64,000 nucleotides of DNA from an uncultured Acidobacteriia bacterium. GTDB taxonomy: Bacteria > Acidobacteriota > Terriglobia > Bryobacterales > Bryobacteraceae. Each line of letters begins with the position of its first letter. Position 1 is the first letter of the stretch. A program made the position numbers and the translations under genes. Location of the stretch: positions 1 through 64,000 of the forward strand of contig CAIRSA010000492.1 in assembly GCA_903881085.1 (NCBI GenBank), written 5' to 3'. Of this stretch, positions 33,217-42,866 are shown piece by piece. Below the pieces are notes generated by a model. It did no database searches and was not told the DNA's origin. It saw only the letters and a list, made by a program, of their open reading frames with translations.

Positions 33217-34416
33217 ATGAAACAATACCCACGTATGCTACGCCTAACTCTAATCGCAATACTTTGTGCCACACCCGCTTGGGCTGAAAAGCTCTTTGAC
33301 GGTAAGACTCTTCGCGGCTGGGAACTTTGCAACGGCAAAGCTTCCTATAAAGTCGAAAAGGGAATCATCGTTGGCACCACCGCGGAAGGAAGCCCCAACA
33401 GCTTCCTCTGCACCACCAAGGAGTATGGAGATTTCATGCTTGAATTTGACACTTGGACGGACCCCGCTCTCAACTCGGGAGTCCAGATCCGCAGTCATCG
33501 CTATGCAACCGATCAGTCCGTCAAAACCTTTGACGGCAAGAAAATCGTCGATCGCAAGCAAAGTGCTGGGCGTGTCCATGGCTACCAGGTAGAAATTGCC
33601 AACGAACAATCCGGCGCTTCTGGAGGCATCTATGATGAGGCCCGCCGGGGATGGCTCCACAACATCTCATCCGATCCCCTAGCCAGCAAGGCGTTCAAGG
33701 ACAACCAGTGGAACCACTACAAGGTTGAAGCTATCGGTGATCACATCCGCACCTGGATCAACGGTGTCCCCTGCGCCGACTTGCTCGATGCAATGGACCA
33801 ATCCGGCTTCATAGCGCTTCAGGTCCACGCTTTCAAAGGCGAGAAACCCGCCCAGGTACGCTTCCGCAATATTGAACTGAATAGTCTCGGCACACATCGC
33901 TGGAAGCCAGTCTCCACGGCTTCCTGGACGAAGCAGGGAGGCAACTGGAATACAGAGGACGGCGCCATTCACGCCACAAGCGATTTGAACGACCCGAAGA
34001 TCCACTTCCTAGTCAGTGATCAATCATTCAAAGACGTCACACTTCGGTTCAAGTTCAAAATCGATAAAGGCAACAGCGGCTTCTTCGTCCGATGCGACCC
34101 AACCACTCACGCCGGATACGAAATTGAGATGGATGAAGCCAAACGCACTGGAGGCTACTGGCATGCCGGCGGCCGCTCCTGGGTCACGGGCCCGGAAGAT
34201 AACGCAGGCGTAATTCCGAATCAATGGAATGAAATCACGGCATCGTTCCACGGCCACCGGATCACGTTTTATTTGAATGGAGTTAAAACGGTAGACATCG
34301 CTGATGACGCACCTGGCCGATTGGAAGGCCGATTGGCCCTCCAGTGTCATGGCAACAAGCGTCCTACCAGCGTGTGGTTCAAGGACATTGAAGTCCTCGA
34401 ACCACACGCCAAGTAG
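33217..34416 (+). CDS. secreted protein with two DUF1080 domains
   Basis: The 399-residue protein starts at 33217 or at ATG 33235; either gives a signal peptide ending near PAWA. Domain 1 (about 23-225) begins EKLFDGKTLRGWE, and domain 2 (about 230-395) contains SGFFVRCDPTTHAGYEIEMD. DUF1080 (3-keto-disaccharide hydrolase-like) is a concanavalin-type jelly roll. Members are glycan-binding or glycosidic enzymes with a 3-keto sugar route (family knowledge). The activity here is not established. It is divergent from the phage-like cluster. Confidence 0.82.
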   Translation: MKQYPRMLRLTLIAILCATPAWAEKLFDGKTLRGWELCNGKASYKVEKGIIVGTTAEGSPNSFLCTTKEYGDFMLEFDTWTDPALNSGVQIRSHRYATDQSVKTFDGKKIVDRKQSAGRVHGYQVEIANEQSGASGGIYDEARRGWLHNISSDPLASKAFKDNQWNHYKVEAIGDHIRTWINGVPCADLLDAMDQSGFIALQVHAFKGEKPAQVRFRNIELNSLGTHRWKPVSTASWTKQGGNWNTEDGAIHATSDLNDPKIHFLVSDQSFKDVTLRFKFKIDKGNSGFFVRCDPTTHAGYEIEMDEAKRTGGYWHAGGRSWVTGPEDNAGVIPNQWNEITASFHGHRITFYLNGVKTVDIADDAPGRLEGRLALQCHGNKRPTSVWFKDIEVLEPHAK

Positions 34417-34419
34417 CAC

Positions 34420-35775
34420 CTATACGTTCGGTAAGCCAGCCAGTGCCGCTGCGATCTCCTCTGCGGGATATTCGTAGTTCACCAGCTTGCCGGCCGCGTA
34501 ATCAATGTAGGACTGCATATCGAAATGGCCATGGCCGCACAGATTGAAAAGAATGGTGCGGCCAACGCCTTCGCTCTTGCACTTCAGTGCCTCGTTAATA
34601 GCTCCCGCCACCGCGTGATTAGCCTCAGGCGCCGGTACAATCCCTTCGGCCCGGGCAAACTGAACGCCCGCAGCAAACGCGTCTAGTTGCTGGACAGATA
34701 CAGCCTCAATCAATCCCAAATCCATCACATGACTGACCAGTGGCGCCATCCCGTGATATCGAAGCCCGCCGGCATGAAAGCCCGGAGGAACAAAAACGCT
34801 TCCCAGTGTGTGCATCTTCACAAGTGGAGTCAGGTGCGAGGTATCGCCAAAGTCATATGCAAACTTGCCCTTCGTCAAACTCGGGCAAGCCGACGGTTCC
34901 ACAGCAACAATCCTCGCTTTGCTCTGGCCCTTCAGATTCCGCCCGATGTATGGGAACGAAATACCAGCGAAGTTTGATCCGCCACCGGTGCATCCAACAA
35001 TCACGTCCGGCTCGGCGTCCGCCATCTTCATCTGCTCAATCGTCTCCAAGCCGATCACGGTCTGATGCAGCAGCACATGATTCAACACACTTCCCAAAGC
35101 GTACTTCGTGTTCGGATCTTTGGCCGCGACTTCTACAGCCTCCGAAATAGCAATGCCCAGCGACCCCGTGGAATCAGGATTCTGCGCCAGAATCGCCTTC
35201 CCCGATTCCGTCTCCATGCTCGGACTGGCCGTAACCGATGCCCCAAAGGTCTCCATCAAAGCACGTCGATAAGGCTTCTGGTTGTAGCTCACCTTCACCA
35301 TGTACACTTTGCACTCAATGCCAAAAAAAGCGCACGCCATCGCCAACGACGAGCCCCATTGCCCCGCCCCCGTCTCCGTGGAAAGCCGCTTGGTGCCTTC
35401 CTGCTTGTTGTAGTAGGCCTGCGGCACAGCGGTATTCGGCTTGTGCGAACCCGCCGGGCTGACACCCTCATACTTGTAGTAAATCTTCGCTGGAGTATCC
35501 AGGGCTTTCTCCAGCCTCCGCGCTCGAAACAGCGGAGATGGCCGCCATTGCTTGTAGACGTCGCGCACCTCTTCGGGGATCTCAATCTGTGGCTCTTGGC
35601 TTACCTCCTGCGCGATCAACGCCATCGGAAACAGCGGCGCTAAATCATCCGGCCCGATTGGCTGCAGTGTCCCTGGGTGCAGCACGGGCGCAAGGGGCTT
35701 CGGAAGATCAGGAACAATGTTGTACCAGAATTGCGGTATTTGGTTTTCGTTAAGAAGATATTTTATGGAATCCAT
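34420..35775 (-). CDS. trpB2: tryptophan synthase beta subunit, TrpB2 type
   Basis: The frame opens at 35871, but ATG 35775 is chosen since GAGAGG lies 7 bases upstream and it avoids overlap with the divergent gene at 35806. The resulting 451 residues are typical for TrpB2. The PLP lysine is in GSHKPNTAVPQAYY, the phosphate loop GCTGGGSNFAG is present, and ETGAGQWG marks the family. TrpB2 uses free indole and often stands alone; no trpA lies near. It makes tryptophan from indole and serine. It sits between two DUF1080 genes without obvious functional link. Confidence 0.9.
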   Translation of the reverse strand: MDSIKYLLNENQIPQFWYNIVPDLPKPLAPVLHPGTLQPIGPDDLAPLFPMALIAQEVSQEPQIEIPEEVRDVYKQWRPSPLFRARRLEKALDTPAKIYYKYEGVSPAGSHKPNTAVPQAYYNKQEGTKRLSTETGAGQWGSSLAMACAFFGIECKVYMVKVSYNQKPYRRALMETFGASVTASPSMETESGKAILAQNPDSTGSLGIAISEAVEVAAKDPNTKYALGSVLNHVLLHQTVIGLETIEQMKMADAEPDVIVGCTGGGSNFAGISFPYIGRNLKGQSKARIVAVEPSACPSLTKGKFAYDFGDTSHLTPLVKMHTLGSVFVPPGFHAGGLRYHGMAPLVSHVMDLGLIEAVSVQQLDAFAAGVQFARAEGIVPAPEANHAVAGAINEALKCKSEGVGRTILFNLCGHGHFDMQSYIDYAAGKLVNYEYPAEEIAAALAGLPNV

Positions 35776-35805
35776 GAATGGCCTCTCTAGGATCATAATA
35801 GATTT

Positions 35806-36516
35806 GTGCGCCCACTTCTTGCCTGCTTCATCACGATAGCCTCGCTTAGCCTGGCACAACCTGCAAATCAACTGACGCCAGAGGAAAAAGCCGCTGGTTG
35901 GAAACTCCTCTTCGATGGCTCTACCACAACGGGCTGGACCGAAGTCACCGGGCTTCCCTTCCCCGCATCCTGGAAAATCGAAGACGGTTGCCTCAAAGCG
36001 ATACCCAACCCGCAGGACATGCAGGACATCCGCACCGTCGAAAAATACAAGTCCTTCGATCTCTACTTTGAATGGAAACTCACCAAGGCTGGAAATTCAG
36101 GAGTGAAGTACCTGGTCCAAAAAACCGACCGCTGGCAAAGGAGAAACGAAACCGGCTGGCAGGCTCGAGCCCGCGGCCTCGAATATCAATTGGTCGACGA
36201 CAACAACAATTCAGATGCGCTATCCGCAAAGACGCGCGTAACCGCATCCCTCTACTCCTACATCGCTCCAACCAAGCACTTGCAACTTGATACCAACATC
36301 TTTCACAAGTCAAGAATCCTGCGCGATGGCAATCATGTGGAGCACTGGCTCGATGGCCAGAAAGTGCTGGAATTCGAACTGACCGATCCCATCGTACAAA
36401 CGGCGCTCCGCTCTATCAATAAGAGCGAAACGCCGTCTTTGGAATCCTTCATCTCACTGCAAAACCACGATTCCGACGTCTGGTTTCGCAGCATCAAAAT
36501 CCGCCGTATCGATTGA
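35806..36516 (+). CDS. secreted DUF1080 domain protein
   Basis: A GTG start is followed by a signal peptide (MRPLLACFITIASLSLAQ). The mature part is one DUF1080 domain: GWKLLFDGSTTTGWTEV near 31-47, then WKIEDGCLKAIP, GNSGVKYLVQ, ARGLEYQLVDDNNN and HFIL-like strands to the end. Total length 236 residues, the standard size for single-domain members. It likely acts on glycan in the periplasm or outside. Its stop codon abuts that of the convergent permease gene with no spacer. Confidence 0.85.
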   Translation: MRPLLACFITIASLSLAQPANQLTPEEKAAGWKLLFDGSTTTGWTEVTGLPFPASWKIEDGCLKAIPNPQDMQDIRTVEKYKSFDLYFEWKLTKAGNSGVKYLVQKTDRWQRRNETGWQARARGLEYQLVDDNNNSDALSAKTRVTASLYSYIAPTKHLQLDTNIFHKSRILRDGNHVEHWLDGQKVLEFELTDPIVQTALRSINKSETPSLESFISLQNHDSDVWFRSIKIRRID

Positions 36517-38673
36517 TTAGTGCAGCTCGTCAGGCTTCACGGCATCAATCTCTTTTTCCAGTCGCCGTAGTGCAATCCGGACAACATCGCGATGATGAAT
36601 CTTGTGCCCGAACTGACGCTCGCTGAGTTTCAGCCACAGGTCATGCAGCAAGTCCACATCCTCTGGCCACAACCGCGGCGGATGCGGCCCAAGGTTGAAG
36701 AACGTCGAACGTGTTCCATCGCGTTCCACAATCTCCAGCGAAACCTGCGGCCTCGGCTGGGGCAGGCGTTCCCATGCATCTCCGAAGATCTTCGCCTGTT
36801 CATCGGGCGTGATCTTTGCGGAGCGTCCCATCACAATCAACGATGCCTTCACGCGCGCCGCCGCTTCCACAATCGCTGCATTGGAATCCATTCCCTGCAC
36901 CGCCATCAATTCGACGTGCTTGCCCTCTTTTTCCGCCAGCGAAACCACAGTGGTAAACAGAGCCGCAGTATCAGCATTGAACAACTGATCGGAATCCAGA
37001 TCTTCGGCCGAAAGCTTTACCGTCAGAATCGCAATGTCCATGCGCCGCGTATCGGTCTTTGCGAGAGCCTTTTTCACGTGTGCAAGAAGATGCGGATTGC
37101 TTACCGGCACCAACACCGCGCCTGGCCGGATCGCCAGCGACTGCTCCGTCGGATCAAGCAGGAACTTCTCAGACTCATGTGCAACGCCCGCCCGGTGCCG
37201 CTTGTGGTAGTTTTCCGAAAGCTGGAAGATCAGGTAGAAAACGATGGTGAAGATAATACCCGAAACTGTGGCAACTTTCTTCGTCATCAAATTCGTAACG
37301 GCAAGCGCAAACAGGAATAGCGTAATCAGGCCAAGTCCGACCGGAATCTCAACGCCACGGATGTGAAAATTCAGCGGCACTTTCCATTCACGATTTGCAG
37401 GCTGCTTAAACCGCAACACCAAAACAGAAAGCGATTTCATAGCGAAGCTCCAAACTACGCCGAATGCATACGCTTCGCTAAGCAGAAATAGATCGCCGCC
37501 AGTAATCACAATCGTGAAAATCTGCAGTCCCACCACAGTATTGATCATGCGGTGAGTTGTTCCGAACTTCGGATGAGGCAGACGGAACCAATCAGGCAGC
37601 ACACCGTCCTCGGCGACGCGATTCAAAACACCGTTCGAACCAAGAATGGATGTGTTCACTGCACCTGCCAGAATCACGGTACCTACAACCACGACAAAGC
37701 CATTGAACAAAAGCCGTAACGAAACTGGCCCGACCATGTACATCGCCAGACCTCCAATCAGGTTGTCGATATAAAGGGTATTTCGTTCGTGGTCCGGAAT
37801 CAGCATCACAGCCAGGAACGAAACCATTGAGGTAAAGATCAAACTATAAACGAAAATAACCGTTCCGGCCTTTTGCAAGTTCTTCAATTTGGGATGCGCG
37901 ATTTCACGATTCACCTGAGCCAACGTCTCAAAGCCGCTCATCGCCAGCAGCGAGTGTCCAAGGCCTACCAGCGCGGCAATGATCCAGAAATTGGTTAAGC
38001 CCGTATTCTTCAACCAGCCGACGGAGTTATCGTCCATCTTGAAATTTGCAAGAGTCGGCCAGGGAATCGGCGCAAAACCTTTTACCGAAATAGTGATGGT
38101 GCACCAGATCATCAGAATCACAACCATCACAGTCGTGAGTTGCATGATGCGCAGAGCCTTGCCGCTCGATTCGTGCATTCCGATGATATTCTTGCGCCAA
38201 AAATAGACGGTTACAACTATCGCCAGGCCTGCCGCGAAAAGATTTCGATTCACCATCCACTCCGGATGGTGGTACTTCGTTGCCGTTTCGTTGATCAACC
38301 CGGCCATGTACAATCCTGCGCTAACGCCGCTGATGGGGCCGGTCAAAACGTAATCGAACATCAACGCGGAGACTGAGAACTTCGCCAGCGTCCCGCCCAT
38401 CGCCTCGTGAACAACGCGGTATACACCGCCGCGCACGAACATGCTGCAGCTTTCGATGTAAATTGCGCGTACGGCGTAGCCGAACGACATGATGCCCAAA
38501 ATGAACCAGGGAGCGGATTTTCCGATTGCGGTTTCGGCGATGCCGCCCGCGTAGAACGACGAGGATGCCAAGTCACAAAGGACAATGGCTGCCGCCCTCC
38601 AAAACGAAATGAAGGACAACATTACGGTAGACGCTACAACAACTTTGGTAGCTGTTGCGCTTTTCGATGGCAC
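36517..38673 (-). CDS. APC-family amino acid permease with C-terminal universal-stress-protein domain
   Basis: The GTG start at 38673 gives 718 residues, with AAAGGAG just upstream. About 12 membrane helices occupy residues 15-490 (SFYAGGIAETAIGKSAPWF, GLGHSLLAMSGFETLAQV). The cytoplasmic C-terminal domain, about 515-660, reads as UspA-like (ASLIVMGRSAKITPDE followed by a Gly loop). Usp domains bind ATP or cyclic-di-AMP in several transporters. The mRNA leader contains a ydaO/yuaA-type cyclic-di-AMP riboswitch, so both transcription and protein may respond to the same signal (inference). The substrate is likely an amino acid or related osmolyte. Confidence 0.85.
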   Translation of the reverse strand: MPSKSATATKVVVASTVMLSFISFWRAAAIVLCDLASSSFYAGGIAETAIGKSAPWFILGIMSFGYAVRAIYIESCSMFVRGGVYRVVHEAMGGTLAKFSVSALMFDYVLTGPISGVSAGLYMAGLINETATKYHHPEWMVNRNLFAAGLAIVVTVYFWRKNIIGMHESSGKALRIMQLTTVMVVILMIWCTITISVKGFAPIPWPTLANFKMDDNSVGWLKNTGLTNFWIIAALVGLGHSLLAMSGFETLAQVNREIAHPKLKNLQKAGTVIFVYSLIFTSMVSFLAVMLIPDHERNTLYIDNLIGGLAMYMVGPVSLRLLFNGFVVVVGTVILAGAVNTSILGSNGVLNRVAEDGVLPDWFRLPHPKFGTTHRMINTVVGLQIFTIVITGGDLFLLSEAYAFGVVWSFAMKSLSVLVLRFKQPANREWKVPLNFHIRGVEIPVGLGLITLFLFALAVTNLMTKKVATVSGIIFTIVFYLIFQLSENYHKRHRAGVAHESEKFLLDPTEQSLAIRPGAVLVPVSNPHLLAHVKKALAKTDTRRMDIAILTVKLSAEDLDSDQLFNADTAALFTTVVSLAEKEGKHVELMAVQGMDSNAAIVEAAARVKASLIVMGRSAKITPDEQAKIFGDAWERLPQPRPQVSLEIVERDGTRSTFFNLGPHPPRLWPEDVDLLHDLWLKLSERQFGHKIHHRDVVRIALRRLEKEIDAVKPDELH

Positions 38674-38695
38674 AGTTAAGGACTCCTTTCAAATC

Positions 38696-38824
38696 TAGCC
38701 TATGAGGTTAGCTGCCGGGCTAGGACTTGAAAGTACCCCCTCCGGCAACTGCCGGAGTACGCCCCAATACATTTGGTTCCCCCACCCCAGCTTGGATGAA
38801 CGTGATTTCTGCTAGGTTCGGCTA
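38696..38824 (-). ncRNA. ydaO/yuaA-type cyclic-di-AMP riboswitch
   Basis: The leader of the permease gene reads, on the minus strand, TAGCCGAACC, GGTGGGGGAACCAAATG, ATTGGGGCGTACTCC and CCGGCAGCTAACCTCATAGG. These are the conserved blocks of the ydaO riboswitch in the right order (compare GGGGGACCCA, GGGGUGAAUCC and CCGUCAGCUAACCUCGUAAG of the Bacillus element). The outer stem TAGCC (38824-38820)/GGCTA (38700-38696) closes it. Cyclic-di-AMP binding usually lowers expression of potassium and osmolyte transporters. The start codon lies 22 bases downstream, so translation or early termination may be controlled. Confidence 0.85.
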
Positions 38825-38883
38825 CAGATGTCATCTTAACAGGTATAGGGCAAACAGACAATCTTCCGCTACACTGAAGAGGA

Positions 38884-39366
38884 ATGGCAAAACAATACCC
38901 TACTCCGCCGGCGATGTCCATTGACGTCGCCAAGACCTACACCGTAACCTTTGACACCACCCGCGGCAAAATCGTCTGCGACCTGTTCACCAAAGACGCT
39001 CCGAAGACCGTGAACAACTTCATATTCCTCGCCCGTGAAAACTTCTATGACGGCATCAAGTTTCACCGCGTCATCGCCGACTTCATGGTCCAGTGCGGCT
39101 GCCCGCTGGGCACCGGCACCGGCGGCCCCGGTTACCGCTTTGAAGACGAGTTGAAGTCCAACCCCAACAAGCACAAGGTCGGCTCTCTCTCCATGGCAAA
39201 CGCCGGGCCCAACACCAACGGCAGCCAGTTTTTCATCACCCACATCAAGACCGATTGGCTCGATGGGAAACACACCGTGTTCGGCCAGGTCACCAGCGGT
39301 CAGGATGTCGTCAATGCGGTCAAGCAGGGCGACGTGCTGAACAGCGTCACCATCACCGAAGCTTAG
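38884..39366 (+). CDS. peptidyl-prolyl cis-trans isomerase, cyclophilin type
   Basis: The 160-residue protein has FHRVIADFMVQCGCPLGTGT (active-site Arg and Phe/Met), GSLSMANAGPNTNGSQFFIT and LDGKHTVFGQV, all classic cyclophilin signatures. There is no signal peptide, so it is cytoplasmic. ATG at 38914 is a shorter alternative start. It catalyses proline isomerisation during folding. It lies divergent to the riboswitch-permease unit and convergent with the O-antigen ligase gene. Confidence 0.92.
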   Translation: MAKQYPTPPAMSIDVAKTYTVTFDTTRGKIVCDLFTKDAPKTVNNFIFLARENFYDGIKFHRVIADFMVQCGCPLGTGTGGPGYRFEDELKSNPNKHKVGSLSMANAGPNTNGSQFFITHIKTDWLDGKHTVFGQVTSGQDVVNAVKQGDVLNSVTITEA

Positions 39367-39373
39367 TTAACAA

Positions 39374-40573
39374 TCAACCCTTACTCGCGGCGGGAATCCC
39401 CGCATAGCCGATGGCTACCGCCGCGAGAAACTGCATCAGCACTTCGCTGTCTCCCAGATTGTGTTCGAAGAATCCGGCCGCAAGAACACTCAACACCGCC
39501 GCAATCGCTCCATACAATAGGAACGTTCCCTCACCGGCTCTCCGCACGGCGCCAAAGAAATCCCGCAGCATGATCCCAAACATCCACAGTAGAAATAACA
39601 GGGCCGGCAAGCCACGCTCTGCGGCATACTGAACGTAGATGTTATGTAGATGGCCGTAGAACCCCTCAGGCAGCGGCTGTTTCACACTCACTGGAATATA
39701 CTCTTTGAAGTGTTCCCCAACCTCTTCCGGACCAAGTCCGAACAACGGATGAGCCTTGATCATCTCCCACCCAACCCTCCGGCAAACATCGCGGTGAGTA
39801 TTCGAATCCGTCTCGCCATGCGGCTTAAAGATGGAAAGGAAGCGTTCCTTCACAAATCCGGGTGAAACCAGAATCACCAACCCCAACAGCAAAGGCGCCG
39901 CAAGCACCATCCACTTCCGCCAGCACCAGATCAGATAGACAGCCCCCACGCCTGCTCCCAGCCAGATGCTGCGCGTTCCGTTCAACAGCATCGCAACACT
40001 CATCGCTGCGAGCACCCCGTAGCCAGCCCACACCAAACGTCCCGTTTCCCTCGAGAACAAAACATAGGCCATTACAAACAGGAATGCAATCATCATCTGG
40101 CCGCCGAAGGTCATCCAGTGGCTCATGAAACCGGTGATACGATCAGCGACGTACAATCGGTAGAACCCATCGTCACTGGTTCCGCTCGACTTGGCAATAT
40201 ATTGGGCCGTGGCCCAAACGGCTGACAACCCTGCTGCCGCCCCCATCGCCAGTGCGAACCATCGAGCGTCGCAAACCCGCTTCAGCACCGTGGCAAAAAC
40301 AACCACAACCACAAACACATAAAACTTTTTGATCTGTGGAAGCCCATGCGCCGGATCGCTCGAAAAGATTACGGACAGCACGGTCCAGCCTAGAAACAGC
40401 GCTAATGGTAGCCAATACGCCGGCAATTCAGGCTTTCGCCGTTTGATGAGCAGAATGAGGATCGCAGCGCCAAGCAGAATATGCGAAACAGCAATGGAGA
40501 AAATGCCGGCAATTCCAGCAGCGCAGGCGAAGAAAAGCTCCGGGCGCTCCCGGAGGTCGTCTTTGAGTGTCAT
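39374..40573 (-). CDS. O-antigen ligase / Wzy-family polymerase-ligase
   Basis: The 399-residue membrane protein has about eleven hydrophobic helices and a large periplasmic loop late in the chain. The loop holds GLGPEEVGEHFKEY and GHLHNIYVQYAAERGLPAL, the HNxY-type signature of the Wzy_C (WaaL) family. It joins or polymerises glycan on a lipid carrier at the periplasmic face. Adjacent genes are unrelated, so the glycan is unknown. ATG start at 40573 is supported by the hydrophobic first helix. Confidence 0.85.
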   Translation of the reverse strand: MTLKDDLRERPELFFACAAGIAGIFSIAVSHILLGAAILILLIKRRKPELPAYWLPLALFLGWTVLSVIFSSDPAHGLPQIKKFYVFVVVVVFATVLKRVCDARWFALAMGAAAGLSAVWATAQYIAKSSGTSDDGFYRLYVADRITGFMSHWMTFGGQMMIAFLFVMAYVLFSRETGRLVWAGYGVLAAMSVAMLLNGTRSIWLGAGVGAVYLIWCWRKWMVLAAPLLLGLVILVSPGFVKERFLSIFKPHGETDSNTHRDVCRRVGWEMIKAHPLFGLGPEEVGEHFKEYIPVSVKQPLPEGFYGHLHNIYVQYAAERGLPALLFLLWMFGIMLRDFFGAVRRAGEGTFLLYGAIAAVLSVLAAGFFEHNLGDSEVLMQFLAAVAIGYAGIPAASKG

Positions 40574-40610
40574 TGATTCACCTAAGAGTATGGCAGAATG
40601 GATGTAAACA

Positions 40611-41093
40611 ATGCAGATTTATCTCTTGCGTCATGGGATAGCTGCCGATGGGGCTCCAGGTAAGCCCGATTCGGAGCGTGCCCTTACAAGTGAAGGCAAG
40701 AAGGAATTACGCGCCTTACTTCAATTTGCGCGCAAGGCTGGCGTGAAGCCGACGTTGCTTCTCTCCAGTCCCTACCGTCGTGCCATGGAAACCGCGATCC
40801 TTGCCGAAACCGAACTCCACGTAGAAGGCAAGATCCTCGAGACCCGCACTCTCACACCTTCTGGAGAGCCCGCCGAAGTCTGGCAGGAGATCCGCATACA
40901 TAAAGACGAGAAAGCCATCCTCCTCTCTTCACACGAACCCTTGATGGGCCTGCTTCTCGGCTACCTGCTGGGTGGCTTGCACATGATCGTCGATTTTAAG
41001 AAAGGCGCTCTCGCCCGCGTTGATGTCGACGCATTTCCGCCTCAGCCCCGCGGCGTCTTCAAGTGGATGATCCACCCGAAATTGCTGCTCTAA
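40611..41093 (+). CDS. sixA: phosphohistidine phosphatase SixA
   Basis: The 160-residue protein starts MQIYLLRHGIAADG with the RHG motif of the histidine-phosphatase superfamily. It has ALTSEGKKEL, SSPYRRAMETA and a second catalytic His in LSSHEPLMG. The short length and the HGIA form are SixA-type. It removes phosphate from histidine of phosphotransfer proteins. Its end overlaps the convergent CCA-enzyme gene by 35 bases. Confidence 0.88.
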   Translation: MQIYLLRHGIAADGAPGKPDSERALTSEGKKELRALLQFARKAGVKPTLLLSSPYRRAMETAILAETELHVEGKILETRTLTPSGEPAEVWQEIRIHKDEKAILLSSHEPLMGLLLGYLLGGLHMIVDFKKGALARVDVDAFPPQPRGVFKWMIHPKLLL

Positions 41094-42270
41094 CAAACGC
41101 CTCTGCGTCTTGCCGGCCATGCACCCGTCCTTCCAATTGCGCATCTTCCAACGCCGTCAAAATCTCCGCAAACCGTGGCCCACTCTTCACGCCCATCCGC
41201 TTCAAATCGTCACCAGTTAGCAATCGGGCTGGCCACAGCATCTCCTCGGTCATCGACACGAGCAAAGCCCGCGCCGACTCATACCGCGAATCACCTGCGA
41301 CAGCCGCCCGATACAACTCCAGATGTTGATGGAAATCTTTCATGCGCAAAAAACGCTTCAACACAGCGGTGCGCATTCCGCCAATTTCATCGAAGCGGGA
41401 ATGATACTCGCATAGCGCCAGCACCCTTGCCCGTTCGTCGTTGGAGAGCTTCAACCGCTCAACCGCCCGTGCGGCATCCCCGTTCAACAGAACGGCAGCA
41501 AGAGCCAACTCAAACCCAGGCGATTGCAACCGTCCCAGAATCTCCAACGATCCAGCCTCCGGTAGAATTATGCGCAACAAGCCCGACTCCCGCAGCAGAC
41601 CCATCCCACATGGAGCATTCCCCTCGGTCAGAATTCGCGCCAGCTCGCCCTTCACTCGTTCCACCGCGATTTTGCCGATACTCTCGCACTCCGCGCAGAT
41701 TGCCTCCCAGGTCCGCGCCTCAATCGTGAATCCGAACCGCGCTGCAAAGCGCACCGCTCGCATCAACCGCAGATGATCCTCACGAAAGCGCACCACAGGC
41801 TCACCAATCGCCCGAATCAACCCTGCTTCCAAATCCCGGCGCCCGCCCACCAAATCGACAACCTTGCCGGATACGGGATCCAACAACATCGCGTTGATTG
41901 TAAAATCCCGGCGTTCCAGATCTTTCCTGACGTCCGACTCAAACGTCACCTTATCTGGCCGCCGCCCATCGCTGTAGTTCCCATCGCTGCGATACGTGGC
42001 AACCTCGGTAAGTTCCCCGCCTTCTCGAACAATCACCACCCCGAAATGCGCCCCCACCAGCAACGATCCAGGAAACAGCGCCTGCACCTGATCTGGCCGT
42101 GCACTCGTCGAAACATCGCAATCTTTAGGAGTCCGCCCCAACAGCAGATCGCGCACACATCCACCAACCAGCCAGGCTTCGTATCCCGCTTCGCGCAGAC
42201 GCTGCGCAATCTTCTTCGCGATTTCCAAACTCACGTTACGATCCTGGCCGTCTGCCCATTGAGACATCAT
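41059..42270 (-). CDS. tRNA nucleotidyltransferase (CCA-adding) / poly(A) polymerase family protein
   Basis: The 403-residue class II enzyme has AWLVGGCVRDLLLGRTPKDC (GGxxRD motif), DCDVS with catalytic acidic residues, RRDFTINAMLLDP, and FREDHLRLMRAVRFAARFGF at the neck. These define class II CCA-adding or poly(A) enzymes. The lack of a clear HD domain and the size fit a CCA enzyme. It repairs or adds the tRNA 3' end. ATG at 42270 or 42267. Confidence 0.88.
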   Translation of the reverse strand: MMSQWADGQDRNVSLEIAKKIAQRLREAGYEAWLVGGCVRDLLLGRTPKDCDVSTSARPDQVQALFPGSLLVGAHFGVVIVREGGELTEVATYRSDGNYSDGRRPDKVTFESDVRKDLERRDFTINAMLLDPVSGKVVDLVGGRRDLEAGLIRAIGEPVVRFREDHLRLMRAVRFAARFGFTIEARTWEAICAECESIGKIAVERVKGELARILTEGNAPCGMGLLRESGLLRIILPEAGSLEILGRLQSPGFELALAAVLLNGDAARAVERLKLSNDERARVLALCEYHSRFDEIGGMRTAVLKRFLRMKDFHQHLELYRAAVAGDSRYESARALLVSMTEEMLWPARLLTGDDLKRMGVKSGPRFAEILTALEDAQLEGRVHGRQDAEAFVRAAISGGSST

Positions 42271-42317
42271 TCTAACGCTACCGCACTATGGCCTCATGCG
42301 CGCTATGCTGTCAGAGA

Positions 42318-42866
42318 ATGACCACCCTCATCGCCCTGCTGCGCGGCATCAACGTCGGCGGCCACAACATCATCAAGATGGAAGACCTGCGCGCACTCTG
42401 CGCCACGCTGAAGTTCCAGCAAGTGCAGACCTACGTCCAAAGCGGTAATGTTGTCTTCCAAGCCAAAGAAGACGTCCCAGAAAAGCTCGCCGCCAAACTG
42501 GAATCCGCCATCGAAAAATCCCACGGCTTCCGCCCCTCAGTCATCTGCCGCACCGCAACCGAACTCAAAGCCACCGCCGCCAGAAACCCGTTCGCCCATC
42601 GCCACGATCTTGATCCACGCAAACTCGGAGTCGGCTTCCTCGCCACGCAGCTCTCCGCCGAAGCCCACGCCAAGCTACTCCAACTCAAGCCAGAGCAGGA
42701 AGAGCTGCACATCGGAATTCAAGAGCTGTTTATTTACTTTCCAGAGGGGATGGGGAAGTCGAAATTGTCCATGGCCGCAGTCGAAAGAACCGCAAAAACG
42801 GCAATCACTGTTCGCAATTGGAGCACAGTCACAAATTTGATCGAAATGGCTCGGGAAAAGGATTAA
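42318..42866 (+). CDS. DUF1697 family protein
   Basis: The frame opens at 42288, but ATG 42318 starts the conserved MTTLIALLRGINVGGHNIIK of DUF1697. The protein then has 182 residues. VQTYVQSGNVVFQ and KLGVGFLATQLS follow, all typical. Family function is unknown; it has a ferredoxin-like fold. It overlaps the convergent zinc-ribbon gene by 4 bases. Confidence 0.88.
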   Translation: MTTLIALLRGINVGGHNIIKMEDLRALCATLKFQQVQTYVQSGNVVFQAKEDVPEKLAAKLESAIEKSHGFRPSVICRTATELKATAARNPFAHRHDLDPRKLGVGFLATQLSAEAHAKLLQLKPEQEELHIGIQELFIYFPEGMGKSKLSMAAVERTAKTAITVRNWSTVTNLIEMAREKD

